Below are positions 25,036 through 36,335 of a DNA stretch of 64,000 nucleotides, one piece after another. The position numbers were made by a program, and so were the translations under genes. The notes under the pieces are model-generated. The model made no database searches. It was not told the DNA's origin and worked only from the letters and a program-made list of their open reading frames with translations. Source of the stretch: Cristatella mucedo. Its lineage: Eukaryota; Bryozoa; Phylactolaemata; Cristatellidae. Where the stretch lies: NCBI GenBank assembly GCA_009760855.2, contig WPIO01000043.1, forward strand, positions 1,238,001 through 1,302,000. The letters run 5' to 3'. The first letter of the stretch is position 1. Each line of letters opens with the position of its first letter.

Positions 25036-25559
25036 ATAAGATGAAAGTTCCGGCGGTCGCATTGTCGGCTGCAGCTGACGCTGCAGAAATCATCTAGTTG
25101 ACGTGTCTAGCCTCGGTGAAACTTGTGACAAGTAAATGCAAACTCAAAATCTAGCATAAGCATGAAAGCTGGGCTAAGGCTTAAAGCCAGTCACCGGTGT
25201 CAAAATTCAGTTTAATACCAGTATATTGCAAGGCACATGAGATGCAAGGAGCAACCGAGAGCGAGGCTCACCTCCGGGGGAGTTTGGTGGGGTGCTAGAG
25301 GTGCAATAACGGTGCCCTGTACAGTATAGGGTTTGATACATTACAGATAGACCATAACGGGATCTGCAAAGAAATCTTATTGAGTCAGTAACTGATATCT
25401 CCATTAAATCAGCTGACGGCTCTTTTGAAGACTGAGAGCTGATGCACAAACGAATTTTTCAACTGAATAAAAAGATAATTTTCAACAAAAGGTCGGCCAT
25501 TACTCAATTGAAACTTGAGTGCGATCGTAGCTTAGCTGCGCTTCGAACCAATATCAAAT

Positions 25560-25850
25560 CCCTGGTGGGAGACCACGCATTTAATTCATATGCTAACTAA
25601 GCTTGGAGGTCACTCTCAACTGACGTCACAACATTCCTTGACTCAGCGACATTTAAGCAAAAGCTAAAAACGTAGCTGTTTCTCGCCGAATTCGTTCGGT
25701 GTTGTATAACAGTGGCTCCAGCGGCGGCAACTCTATAGGAGTCTCAAGGAGACGCATCGCGAAAACGTGAGCGGTAAACGAGACTCTCTTTATTACTTTC
25801 AACTTGGGGTGCTATAAAAAAGCATCATTAATAATGTTATTATTATTACT
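25560..25850 (+). mobile_element. Diverged LINE-B-like 3' fragment
   Basis: Resembles the LINE-B ORF2 C-terminus (FKQKLKT-type end with LFLAEF) and ends in an (ATT)n-like run at 25830-25850. Older or a separate subfamily. Confidence 0.5.
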
Positions 25851-26269
25851 CCGCTATCGGATTTCCTAGCACTGCACGATAAATCTACCTACACATCTGA
25901 CTAGGGACGTTGAAGCTGCATTATCAAGAACTAGGTACGTTGAAGCGTAGATTGGAGCCAGTACAACGATGGACGAGCGATGTAGGTATCCGACCCCCTT
26001 TTACCACTTGTGGGAACTCAAGCTTGCCCACTACACCCAAGCAGCAGCAGCAGTATCTGGACTCTCCAGATTAGTGGACTGACGATTCAGTGCAAGCAGC
26101 AACGGCAGCCTAAAAGCACGGTATGCAGAGATCCCATGCAGATCCATTGCAACGCGACTAAGAAAAGGCAATTTCAATGTATGCGAAATTATTCTATAAC
26201 AAGAAGCTGTGAAAAGGATATCATTCGGTCAAAGTTGCGCCTGTGCCATGCGTTCTTTGCTTCAAGCTC

Positions 26270-26505
26270 CTTTTTAAATGTCATCATATCAGGGAAATTA
26301 AAAAAAAACACCTTGAAGCACCCCTATTTATAACAGCATTTAGCGGGTCTTTGTGATTCGTCCTTCATGTGCGTGTGCGTGATCACACTGTGTCTGCAGC
26401 TAGCGGATGTTACCACCAATTATTTGGTAATGCTTTCTAATCAGCCTCTGTAAAGTGTCGAGAAAGATCTATAGTTCTCTGATGGCGCTTTACAAATATG
26501 TAGAA
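26270..26505 (+). mobile_element. LINE-B 3' fragment
   Basis: Matches the LINE-B segment from the final FKKxLK coding end through TAGTTCTCTGATGGCGCTTTACAAAT. No long ATT tail. Confidence 0.7.
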
Positions 26506-26639
26506 CAGCGCCGGCTCGCTTTCAAAGAAAACGAGCCCGGCAACTACTGGCGACGGCGTCGAAACGGAGCCGAAGGCGAAGAAGGAACTCCGAGCGAGCC
26601 TAGACCTACCCTTGGGTAACTAGCCGAGACAACGTTGTT

Positions 26640-26939
26640 GACAGGCCAGCCGACATCAATCAGCCTGCTGGTCCTATCGCGACCGTGGCGTCCTCTTGCT
26701 CACAGCTCGAGAACGCATGTGCTCTTCAGCCACCTCTCTCCTTCTCACGGAAACCGTCTATCGTGACCGCTGCGCCCTAGAGGACGCAGGTGCTTTTCAG
26801 CCACCTTTCTCGTTCCCACGGAAACCCGTCCAGCAGCTCTCAGGCGGCTGGCGGCGACAGCGACCTTGGGCGAGCGCTGCCCTGCTGTTAAATTGCTGGC
26901 CGGGAATTTAGGGTTGACAAGCCAGCTGAATCAATCACC
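26640..26939. repeat. GC-rich block with nested imperfect direct repeats
   Basis: Outer pair: GACAGGCCAGCCGACATCAA (26640) against GACAAGCCAGCTGAATCAA (26915). Inner pair: CTCTTCAGCCACCTCTCTCC (26720) against CTTTTCAGCCACCTTTCTCG (26790). No coding support. Confidence 0.65.
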
Positions 26940-28049
26940 TCATGGTGCTACTACGAAGGCTGCATCAACTTTGCTCAATGCTCTATGATGTGTTTCCTGC
27001 TGAGCTGTTCTTGTGCGCCCTAAAATTGAGCCAGGCCAGCGCTGTGCTACAAATACATTCATTATTAGCATGATATCAGTCAGAAAATGCACAAACGTAT
27101 GCACGGTACAAGCTTTCGAGACGGCACCTTCGCCATAATATACTGGCTACATCCTGATTTGTACTTGCTATGTCCATTTCAGCCAATAACTGCGTACATA
27201 AATCTTCTGCAAGGGTGTGTTATGGTCGAAAGTTTAACGTGTACTCGTCAAACCGCGTGCTGATTTCTGTTCACGAAAAAAACATTGTACTACCATAGAA
27301 AGTGAAAGCACAGCTGACCGAGCACCACATTAGGTAATCGAAGCGATTTTTTATTTAACCGCAGAATAACGCTTGCCAATAACAAGGAAAATCCTAACCG
27401 TCATTTTCGAATGGTTCGTGGGTAAGGTCACGTTATGGGAGCTATCATTGTTTACTGCAGCATACTGCAATTACTTCTACTAGAGCGCTCTCAGCGTTGT
27501 GCATGCCTGGGAGCAATTGGGAGTTGCAGCTGCAAGTCATAACGTCACGTTAAACGCCAACTTAACGCCTAGCGTCCATTGAGCTGAGAGAAATGACGAG
27601 GCAACTCATCAACGTTGCAACTCTGGCGATGGCGACGGGCAGCAGCCTGACGGCGGCTACGATATCCTGTAGTATGACCGCAGTAAGTTACAACTATGCT
27701 GAAGTGCTACTCGTTAACCTCAATTCGTAATGGGGGTCGTGTGATAACTAAGAGAGTATCTATTTGTTTTAGAAACAACAAGCCACAAGGATGCAGGCAA
27801 GTATAATGCTAAGGTTTCCAATGAACTGGTAAGGCGAAGCTTAGCGTGGCTGACCCTGCACGCGTATACGGATATCGTTCGGTAGTCTCTGACCACGCTG
27901 CTGGCGCATGTGCAGAATGAAACCCGATGATATGAAAAACTATTCCCGGTTGCACAGCAGCGATGCCTACCCAATTTATAAAACGGTAAGCTAAACACAA
28001 ATCAACGCTTACAGGACGTCCTCCTAATTATTAAAAAATGGCGTAAATC
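26940..28049. other. Intergenic, nothing recognised
   Basis: No supported exon or repeat. Open frames on the minus strand at 27720-28000 have no recognisable features. Confidence 0.4.
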
Positions 28050-28065
28050 ATCCGTTTAAAGGCTG

Positions 28066-28920
28066 GAAATCTAGGTGTCATGTTCCAAAGTGACCTCTCG
28101 TTAGACGACCACATCAGCTCCACAATCAAGTCTGCCTACTTTCAGCTTCATAACATTGCTAAAATTCGGGCTTGTTTAGATGAGGATACCACGTCTAAGT
28201 TGGTCCATGAATTTGCGACACCCCGACTTGACTTCTGTAACTTGCTGGTTGCTGGCCTACCATCATGTGCAATCAGGTGATTACAGCTTGTAAGAAACTC
28301 TGCAGCTAGGCTTGTCTGTCGTGAGCATCGCAGTTGCCACAGCACACCACTTCTCGCCGACCTGCACTGGCTACCAGTCAAGCAACGGATTGACTTCAAG
28401 GTTTTGTCGCTCACTTTTAGGTCACTTCATTCTTTGGCTCTAGCCTATCTCTCAGACCTACTCCCCCACCAGGCCAAGTATCGTAACACCCGCTTTTCGG
28501 AATCCAACAGCGTACAAATACCTCGTACAAACCTCAAATCCTTTGGAGACCGTGCATGTAGTTCGTACGCTCCCAAAGCCTGGAACTAACTCCCGACTTG
28601 CGTCAGAACATCCCCCGACTTGACCACATTTTAAAAAGAGCTTAAAAACACACTTATTTAGGACAGCATTTAGTGTGTCTCTGTGATTCGTCCTTCATGT
28701 GCTTATGCGTGCTGACACTGTGCATGCTGCCACTAACCACATTTGCATGCTGACCCTGTGCATGTCACCCCTAACCACGTTTTTCATGTCGTTTATCAAG
28801 CATGATATTACTCACGATTCAATCGCGTTTCCCTTTGCAGCAAATGTAAAGCGCGTAGGGAGAGATTTATTTCTCAGAGGGCGTTTTATCAAGTGCATTA
28901 TTATTATTATTATTATTAAG
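28066..28920 (+). mobile_element. LINE-B 3' part
   Basis: 5'-truncated LINE-B from the SDLSLDDHISSTIKSAYFQL region through LDFCNLLVAGLPSCAIR, RSLHSLALAYLSDLL and RTNLKSFGDRA to the tail AAAGCGCGTAGGGAGAGATT and (ATT)n. It has several stops and frameshifts. Confidence 0.85.
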
Positions 28921-29551
28921 GCATTTTTGTCCGGGTCATCAAAATACTTCGTTGTGCCTGTATTGGCACAGTTATATTGAAAGAAACGAAAGCCGGACTT
29001 TATATAGATGAGGCGGCCAAATACTATTTACCATCCCTGTATTTTCTAGAGTTATTCCCGAATGGACGATGGTCGAACGTTCTAGGATTTTATTATGCTA
29101 ACAATGAATGCCTAGTCAGCGAAGTTGTTATTCCCAATAACAGTTGTCTGAAGGTGAATCGCCGGAGTCATAGTGTGAAAGAAATGGAAGCCGAACAAGA
29201 TCTAAAAACAAGTCACTCGTTTCAAGGAATTATTTTAGCCGTCAGTGAGACGAAATAACCAGAAAAAATCAATATCAAAGACGCAGCCGCTTAAAAAATT
29301 CTCAACATTCGCAAAGTCTACCCCAAAATTATCCTCGTCTGCTAAAAGCATGCGAAATCTCTCGGAAACTATTCAAAACCTACACGACAAATCCTCTTAA
29401 ATTTGCACCAAATCATAGCATAGCTTGAAACTGCGAAAGCCGCAAAGTTCTTAAGAGCATATTAAGGCAGCATCAGTGCTCAGTGAAAAGTTACTGTAAA
29501 CTTTAAATGGCGGGTATATAATTTAGCATTCGTTGTATGCGTTACTTGAAT

Positions 29552-30118
29552 GAAAGTTATATGTAAAGTAAAACCGAGTAATAAATGGTTGCACTAAAGA
29601 TAAATCAAATTGATGGTGCTTTTAACACAGCTGAGAGTCACTATTGGCGACAAAGAAGTCGTACATATCTAAATGTCGTTCAGCGTCGCCAGAGCCGTGT
29701 CGAATAGAAACACGCGTTTATCAGAAGTCAGTGGCGCCATGAACGTATGGTGATCTAAATGTCTGTATCTTCGCAAAAATTTCACGGAAGACGTGAGATT
29801 GTATACAGCAGACTCCCAGCATTTCTTCGTTCGTCCGTTTGCTCTCAGTCGCTCTTTCACTCAGAGCGCATCGGCCTTTTCAGTTTGGAGATTTTTTTGA
29901 AGCTCCAACAATCGTACCATTCGGTCCATTCCTACCGGATAATTGGTGTCTTGATTATTTGGGTCGTTGCAGCAAATGTAAAGCGCCTTGAAAGAGATTG
30001 AGTTCTCAGAGGGCGCTTTATCAAGTGCATTATTATTATTATTTATTATTATTGTTGTTGCAATCGTAATTTTCCCTCTACCCAAAACATGTTTGCAACA
30101 AAACAAGGGCAAGCAGTG
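29552..30118. repeat. Repeat R2, copy 1 (carries a LINE-B tail insertion)
   Basis: About 80% similar to 31013-31730 by eye (GTATGGTGATCTAAATGTCTG, CTTCGTTCGTCCGTTTGCTC and more are shared). It differs by the 85-bp LINE-B tail inserted at 29972-30056. Confidence 0.85.
29966..30062 (+). mobile_element. Ultra-short LINE-B tail insertion with 6-bp target duplication
   Basis: Only the last ~45-50 nt of LINE-B plus (ATT)n is present (29972-30056), flanked by GTTGCA at 29966-29971 and 30057-30062. R2 copy 2 shows the empty site with a single GTTGCA at 31674-31679. Confidence 0.88.
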
Positions 30119-30219
30119 CCACACGGAGTGAAATGTTAATCTGAAGCCTCCTGACGACTGACGCCTATAAAGTCACTAGGGTTATAAAAACTCCTGCTTA
30201 CCAAGCATCCTTTTAATCA

Positions 30220-30740
30220 TTCAAAAGTTATGCGTGAATTATCAGTTGAAATACGTTCTTCGTTGGGGTCATCTAAGTGCGTAGTATCTGCTGCCTTAAT
30301 TGTACCGCTATTGCCAGTTATAATAAAAGAAATGAAAGCCGGACTTGGTCTGTGAAACGAGTTTATTAAATATAATCCATCATCCCCGCATTCTGTAAGG
30401 TTAACCATGAATAATAAATGACCAGAAGTGTTAGAATTTCGGTACGCCATTAGTACTTACCATTGTCTGTCGGATCTTTCCCGCTGTGCGCTTCATTTTC
30501 GTCAACCGGACGAGATTCTTAAACTAACAAAAACCACGACTGACGAAACTCTGGTCATACGCAATTGAGCTTATCTCCAGGGATAAAAAGAAAGATCCAT
30601 CCGGCGCCTGTTAACCACATAGCGACGGTGACGTCAATTCCGCTATGTTGTCGCCTTCAATACACGAGTACACTGAAATGACGAAGAAATAATTACACAA
30701 ATTGTGTCGCAAATTGTAGAGGTAATTGATGAAGCCTTTT
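30220..30740. repeat. Diverged R1-like repeat
   Basis: Shares with the R1 array the ordered motifs of AATTTCGGTACGC, GTCGCCTTCAATAC, ACTGAAA and GTCGCAAATTG..GAGGT. Strongly diverged. Confidence 0.5.
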
Positions 30741-30837
30741 TGTAACAATGAACCTGACTGTGTCAGGAACGAGCATCGCCCATGAACATCTAATAGCTTA
30801 GGTTATATTAGCAGAGATTTGCAAATGCAGCGACGGC

Positions 30838-30985
30838 ACAGGTGGATGGTGCGGCGGCAGTGCTACAGCGCGCGTATCTGCATCGCCCACGGTCGCCTGC
30901 TCCGAACCACTCGCAGCGTACGCCACAGGATGCAAAGCCGTGCAGCTCGGCGCCTAGCTGTGGGCGTCGACCCCTAGCGGTTGCC
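30838..30985. repeat. Repeat R4, copy 1
   Basis: GC-rich segment similar to 35155-35300: CTGCATCGCCCACGGTCGCC here, CTGCATCGCCAACGGTCGCC there, with CCACTCGC..CGTACGCC shared after it. Confidence 0.65.
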
Positions 30986-31012
30986 TATTCGTTTTCGAAC
31001 ATTTACACGACG

Positions 31013-31730
31013 GAAAGTTGCATGTAAAGTAAAACCAAGTAATGCACGCTTCTTGGGCTAATAATGAATCACATCGATGATATTTGTATGCATCTCAAGC
31101 CACTTATTAGCGACAAAGAAGTCGTAACGTCGTTTATTAAATGTCGTTCAGCGTCGCCAGAGCCACGGTAAATAGAAACTCGCGTTTGTCAGAAATCAGT
31201 GACGCTATGAACGTATGGTGATCTAAATGTCTGTATCTTCGCAAAAATCTCAAGGAAAATGCGAGATTTTTTGCTTGTCTGTTGTACACGTCAAATTTGC
31301 CACGTCGCATAACCTTTCACCAGTCTTCACTCGTTCACCATCAATCATCATCCTTCTGTCGACTTCAAGGGTTCTTCACTCAATTGAATATCCAAACTAC
31401 TTTCCATTCAGGCTAGGCTTCACAACACTCGCTCCTCTGACTCACGTCGGTTATCCGTGCTTCGAAACAACCTCAAATCCTTTGATTGTATACAGCTGAC
31501 TCCCAGAATTTCTTCGTTCGTCCGTTTGCTCTCAGTGGCTCTTTCACTGAGAGCGCATTCGGCCTTTTCAATTTAAAGTTTATTTTATTTGAAGGTTATT
31601 TTGAAGCTCGACAAACATTCGTACAATTCAATCCATTTTCTACTAGATAATTGGTGTCTTAATAATTTTGGTCGTTGCAATCGTAACTTTTCCTCTCAAA
31701 AAAATTTGCCGCATACCAAGGGCGAGCAGT
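31013..31730. repeat. Repeat R2, copy 2 (carries a tailless LINE-B fragment)
   Basis: Second copy of R2. It lacks the tail insertion of copy 1 but has 225 extra bases at 31269-31493, absent from copy 1. Confidence 0.85.
31265..31497 (+). mobile_element. Internal LINE-B fragment inserted without a 3' tail
   Basis: 31269-31493 matches decayed LINE-B ORF2 from GCTTGTCTGT to CAACCTCAAATCCTTTG, with neither LINE end. GATT flanks it (31265-31268 and 31494-31497) and occurs once in R2 copy 1 (29797-29800). Confidence 0.75.
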
Positions 31731-31765
31731 GTCAAAGGGATTGAGATGCTAGATAATCTTAGCGA

Positions 31766-31905
31766 GCTGGTTTGGTCTAGCGATTAAGGTGCTCGCCCCG
31801 ACCAAGGTCTGACTGAGGTCGTGGGCTCGAGCCCCGAGGCATATGTGAAGCGCTTGAATAGAGATTAAGTTCTCTTGGGGCGCTTTATAAGTGAATTATA
31901 TACTT
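31766..31905 (+). mobile_element. SINE-1 copy (best preserved)
   Basis: Head GCTGGTTTGGTCTAGCGATT with A-box-like TGGTCTAGCGA; B-box-like GGGCTCGAGCCCC about 50 nt further; tail AAGCGCTTGAATAGAGATTA, then TTGGGGCGCTTTATAAGTG and AT-rich end. The spacing suits an internal RNA polymerase III promoter. Confidence 0.88.
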
Positions 31906-31919
31906 ATATTTAATCCGTC

Positions 31920-32400
31920 CTAGTAGGCTGCTTAGTATCCCACCGGTCTCATTGTTGTAAAGCAGCCGAGCGGAAGGTTCTGTTTACCTGGCGATGCGTT
32001 CTACAATATTTGAGACCATCTTCTAAGTCGATGCACTCAATGGTAGCCAGGTTTACTCGTTCGGGACGTAATCAAGGGTATACGTTTTGACGCTAGGAAG
32101 TGCCTAGTCCTTCAAGCATAATAATATGCGATACCCTTGCAAGGTTTGCTGTAAGATTTTGCTTTACTTAGCGATGAAAACAGTCTGCGATAATTCCAAT
32201 AAACTCAATCAGCGTGTTGTAAGACATCAGACAAGAACACAAGAGTAAGCATGTCGTCATAAATGTGGCTCAACCTCATCGAGAAGCCGCGCTACCAGTA
32301 CCTTTTCCATCTGCCACCAGCTTCGCTATCCCCGCAACAGAAACGCTTTTTTGGAAAGGATATTATTTAAAAGTAATAAACTACTACTCAGCACACCATT
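31920..32400. repeat. Repeat R3, copy 1
   Basis: Shares GCGTTCTACAATATTTGAGACC, AATAAACTCAATCAGCGTG and GTAAGAC.TCAGACAA with 37580-38105. Older than the other two copies. Confidence 0.7.
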
Positions 32401-33430
32401 GACGAAAAGTCAAGTTCGTGAACGCAAACGCACGTCTACACGCTCATCACGGGCCACCGCCGGTGCATTGATAGCATCCCGGCCCCTAATTTTTCCGCAG
32501 GTCTCCGATTCCTGATCAGATTCGGATGTCAGCAGTCTAGTGATGTCGCGTGAATGGACAAACATTTCACATCAAAGCCGATTTAAGTTCGTGATGACCT
32601 CCTGAGTACCAAGCAATGTCAATCAATGAGTCAATCTAACTTTGGTGATTTTTTTCGGTGCCATTCTATTGCAGTCAAATAGACTTAAACCTGTCTCTAC
32701 GATATGGCTGCGGACTTGATATACAGATTTGTGGACGTTTTTAGTTGCTGCCGTATTTTTGCAACGGTGGCGTAACTGCACGAATTTGTGCATCATCTGT
32801 ACGTCACTAGCCATGCTACAAGGTTCGGGCATTACCATGATTAATCAAACAAAATCAATAACACTAATGGCTACTAGAGGAATATCTGTTGCATATCTTC
32901 AGCTTTGGCATTGGCGGGCGACGCTCCAGAGGCTGTGGTGGACGGCCGCCGTGGTGGCAGTGGCGATGGTGGCTATTGGGCCTCTAGCAACCTCTCGCGC
33001 CACACCTGTCGCTTCGAGTGGACGCATAGCCTCTAAAACAGCCCGAAATGTTTCGGAGACGCACCACGAAGCGTGCTCCAGAATAACGTAGTGAGATACC
33101 CTAATTTGACGCATTCGAAACTCAGTGATAAACAAGAAGATGGTTAAAAAACCGCTCGGTTTTCGCGACAGCGTTTACTCAGCTAGTTTTCGTCGTCCCT
33201 CGAGTGCTCATGCGTGAGTCAAATGTGCCTATTACGTCTTCTAATCGTTTGGTTTCCCTCGTCACGAGCCAATGTTGAAAGCCTAAAATAGATTTACATA
33301 TCTTCAAAGCTTTGTATGTGTATTTTTATTATTACTATGAAGGTATAGAACGCGCTAGAATGCGTCCTAGTGAACAAATTTTAGCAGACTCGATAGCGCA
33401 GGTTATTTAGAGGTGATAGAGAGCTCCAGG
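32400..33430. other. Unassigned sequence
   Basis: No supported gene. A 120-codon open frame at 32729-33091 (+) with a GGTGGC-rich part has no recognisable domain. I could not match this stretch to the neighbouring repeats. Confidence 0.4.
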
Positions 33431-34075
33431 TTTTAGGAGTACGGAACTTTGAGCTGAGCCCTCCGGTGAGCTATTTGGAAAACTATTTAGAAAAACAGCG
33501 TCGCAGATTGATGAGGTTCGTGCTATAGCTTATTACTAACAATGCAGCTGACCACAAGCTTCACAGTTATTAGACCTTCCTCCAAAAGATACTCTTAAAA
33601 GGAATATGGCTAAGCAAAACTTCAATGGCCCATCAAGTCGACGACAGACCAACCGTTCCAGCATTTTGGTACGCTAGCCATGAACACATGAAATCCTACG
33701 CATGATCTCTCACGTTGTGTCGCTTCTTTCTGTCAGGCGGAAGCTCTGTCTAACGTTAAAATGACGACCCACAAACTTGGGTTCGACGCAATTGAGGCAG
33801 CTTTTAAAAGTCTGATATATGTCAAAAGAGGGCATACTAACCAGTTCGTAACGGCTACGGCTCCGGCATCGCGTCACCGTCGACGGGCAAGTCAACTGAA
33901 ACAATGACAGAATATTAAAAAAAAACTTCGTAGCGTGTTGCTGAGGTTCGTGCAATAACCTCTAGCTAAAAAATCACCAGACTATAATCTGCGGAGCTAT
34001 TATAGTTTCAAGCAAAAGAGGCTCTTAAAAGAGCAGATTATGGGTAAGCAAAACTTCAATGACCTATCAAGTCTG
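33430..34075. repeat. R1 array, first block
   Basis: 33517-34072 is nearly identical to 41363-41920. Within each, the motif TAAGCAAAACTTCAATG recurs at a period of about 435 bp (33611 and 34045; 41461 and 41896). Confidence 0.85.
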
Positions 34076-34625
34076 TGCACCAATATTGTTACTTTAAGAT
34101 TTGACATCCTCTCATTGCGTATTCATCCATGGTCATGCTCAACATTACTCATGTCTCGAGTTTTTCTTGATGTCAGCCATTGCCTTATTTCTTTATTCTT
34201 CTTAATGCGCAAGCTTTACCACATCACTTTCGTTTGTTGGAATTTGAATCCGTCGCGCGACATTGATTGTTGTATATGACTGTTGCTTGTATTAGCTCTA
34301 ATCTATATTCCGGCAGTAGCCAGATTGATAACAATCTCCTCCGGATTATCGCCCGAAAAAATCGTTGTTGTTCTCTTATTCTTCATGGACTCTTTCTTGG
34401 ATGCACACCAGCCACCAGGTGTATTTTTAAACGATTCTTCGCGTTGTCCTGGGGTTTCCAGAAAAGTTGACGATTTTATTGTATCTACTATATTGACCTG
34501 CAAGCTTTTCTGTAAATGTATTTTTTCGTTTAGCGGTGCATTCCTGAACTGAACACGTTGCTATAAAGAAGATCAATATTTGTTGATACCATGTGATCAA
34601 TTTAATTAATATCCTTTTTCGCATA

Positions 34626-35009
34626 TTTGACTAAACCATCGTATTAAATCAGTACCACATTCAAAAAAATTTATAATTGTGTTTTCAATATCTGTAGTAA
34701 ACATTGGAGCTTAAACTGTATAACTTTTTATTTAAAAATTTCCAAGAAGATACACAAGATTAGGGAGTCAACCCCTGCGATGGCAGCATTCCCCCTAGAA
34801 TGCTGTCCCTCGATGCCTAGCAGCACCTCAATGCCTGCATTCAAGCAGGTCACTAGCGACACCATCCTCAGGTTTTCTCCAATTTGACTAAAGCATCGTA
34901 TTAAATCAGTACCACATTCAAAAGAAATTTTATAAATTTGTTTTCAATATCTGTAGTAAACATTTGAGCTTAAACTGTAGAATTGTTTTATTTAAAAATT
35001 TCCCTTAGA
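34626..35009. repeat. Direct repeat pair R5
   Basis: 34626-34748 and 34878-35009 share about 90% of bases (ATTTGACTAAA, CATCGTATTAAATCAGTACC, CAATATCTGTAGTAAACATT). About 130 bp of other sequence lies between them. Confidence 0.88.
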
Positions 35010-35154
35010 AACGTAAGAGAAACGAATTATTAAAATAGGCGGCTCCAGCGGGATCTATAGGGTGGTCGCGGCGGTGGTTGTTAGATTGTTTCCTGGTTCT
35101 GGTGGGCGGCTCAGTCGGCGGCAAATAAGGGCGTCCGCGGCGGTCGTAGGTGGC

Positions 35155-35300
35155 GGTGGCAGACGGCGGCGTCGGCTGCTGCAGCGGACGTAGCTGCATC
35201 GCCAACGGTCGCCGTAGCCGTACCACTCGCCACGTACGCCGTCGACAGCCTACAAAAGCGAAGCCGTTCAGCTTGGCACCTTGTGGTGGGCGTGGAGGTA
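35155..35300. repeat. Repeat R4, copy 2
   Basis: GC-rich partner of 30838-30985. It adjoins R3 copy 2. Confidence 0.6.
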
Positions 35301-35439
35301 AGGTGCGGTTTCCCTCCGAAAATTTTAGCCAGCGTCAGCTAACAGCCACGATCTCAGGCGATGTGTGGTGTCGCCGTCGCAGGACGACTAGCGGTCACTT
35401 ACCTAGCCCAGCACAGGACGGCCACCCCGCCGCAAACCT

Positions 35440-35820
35440 GCTAGCTCCAATCTAGACGGGCCGCCGCCAGTGCTTTGATGGCAGCCCGTCCCTTCAGTCT
35501 CACGCTGGTCTCGTCGATCGGCGGAGCCTCTTTTTTCCTAAGGTGTTCTACAATATTTGAGACCAGCTTTTATGTCAACTCACTCAATGCATCACAAAAA
35601 ATACGAGTGCAGGCTTGTCGTCCTAAATGTAGCACAGCTTTGTGCAGATTAGAAGCAGAAGTCGTGCTACGAGTACCCCTGTCATCTTCCCTCAGCTTCG
35701 CGGACATTGGTTCTGGGACGCATTGTTGGAAAATGGTCTCTAAAAAATTTACAGATTAATATTCAGCAAACAACAACCGGGCTACTGTGCGAATTGATTT
35801 TATCTTTAGAAATAATAATC
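35440..35820. repeat. Repeat R3, copy 2 (internally deleted)
   Basis: Begins GGCCGCCGCCAGTGCTTTGA like R3 copy 3 and follows it closely, but lacks about 150 bp between CAATGCATCA and AAATACGAGTGCAGG. Confidence 0.85.
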
Positions 35821-35824
35821 ACAC

Positions 35825-36335
35825 CTAATAATAATATGCTTGATAAGCGCCCGCATTGAACTCATCTCTTTTCAGGCACTCAAAATTTGCTGCAAAAAGA
35901 AGCATGATTCGCATGATTTGATGGTTAGAAGTAGCACGCTTTATAAATAACAAAAATAACATGGTAAGGGGTGACATGCACAGGGTCAGCATCCAAGTGT
36001 GGTTAGCGGCAGTGTGCAACAGTGTCAGCACGAATAAGCACATAAAGGACGAATCACTGGGACCCAGTAAATACTGTCATGAATGGGTTTGGGTTTTAAG
36101 CTTCTTTATAAATGTGACCAAGTCATGTGGGGATGTGAGGAAAGTCAGCGTTGATGAGTTCCAAGCTTTAGCAGCATAACAAACTAAAGGGACGGTCTCC
36201 TAAGGATTTGAGGTTTGTACGGGGTGTAGGTAAGCAGTTAGATTCCGAAAAGCAGGTTTTACGATGCGTAGCCTGGTGCGGCAGTACTACGGTACTGCAA
36301 CGTCTCATCAGTGCACAAGTCCCAAATTCGGAACG
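35825..36335 (-). mobile_element. LINE-B 3' part inserted between R3 and R1
   Basis: Minus-strand LINE-B: (AAT)n, the tail GATAAGCGCCC...CTCATCTCTTTTC, then the CATGCACAGGGTCAGCATC segment and the GACCGTCC..RTNLK coding end. Confidence 0.8.

Noticed and set aside
28977-29258. 93-codon open frame (+) as a gene
   Set aside because: Its sequence shares phrases with R1-like repeats at 30320 and 37380, so it is more likely decayed repeat sequence.
35825-36335. Inverted LINE-B as the edge of a composite transposon with 42725-44035
   Set aside because: Many independent LINE-B copies occur in both orientations with different truncation points, so pairing two of them is arbitrary.
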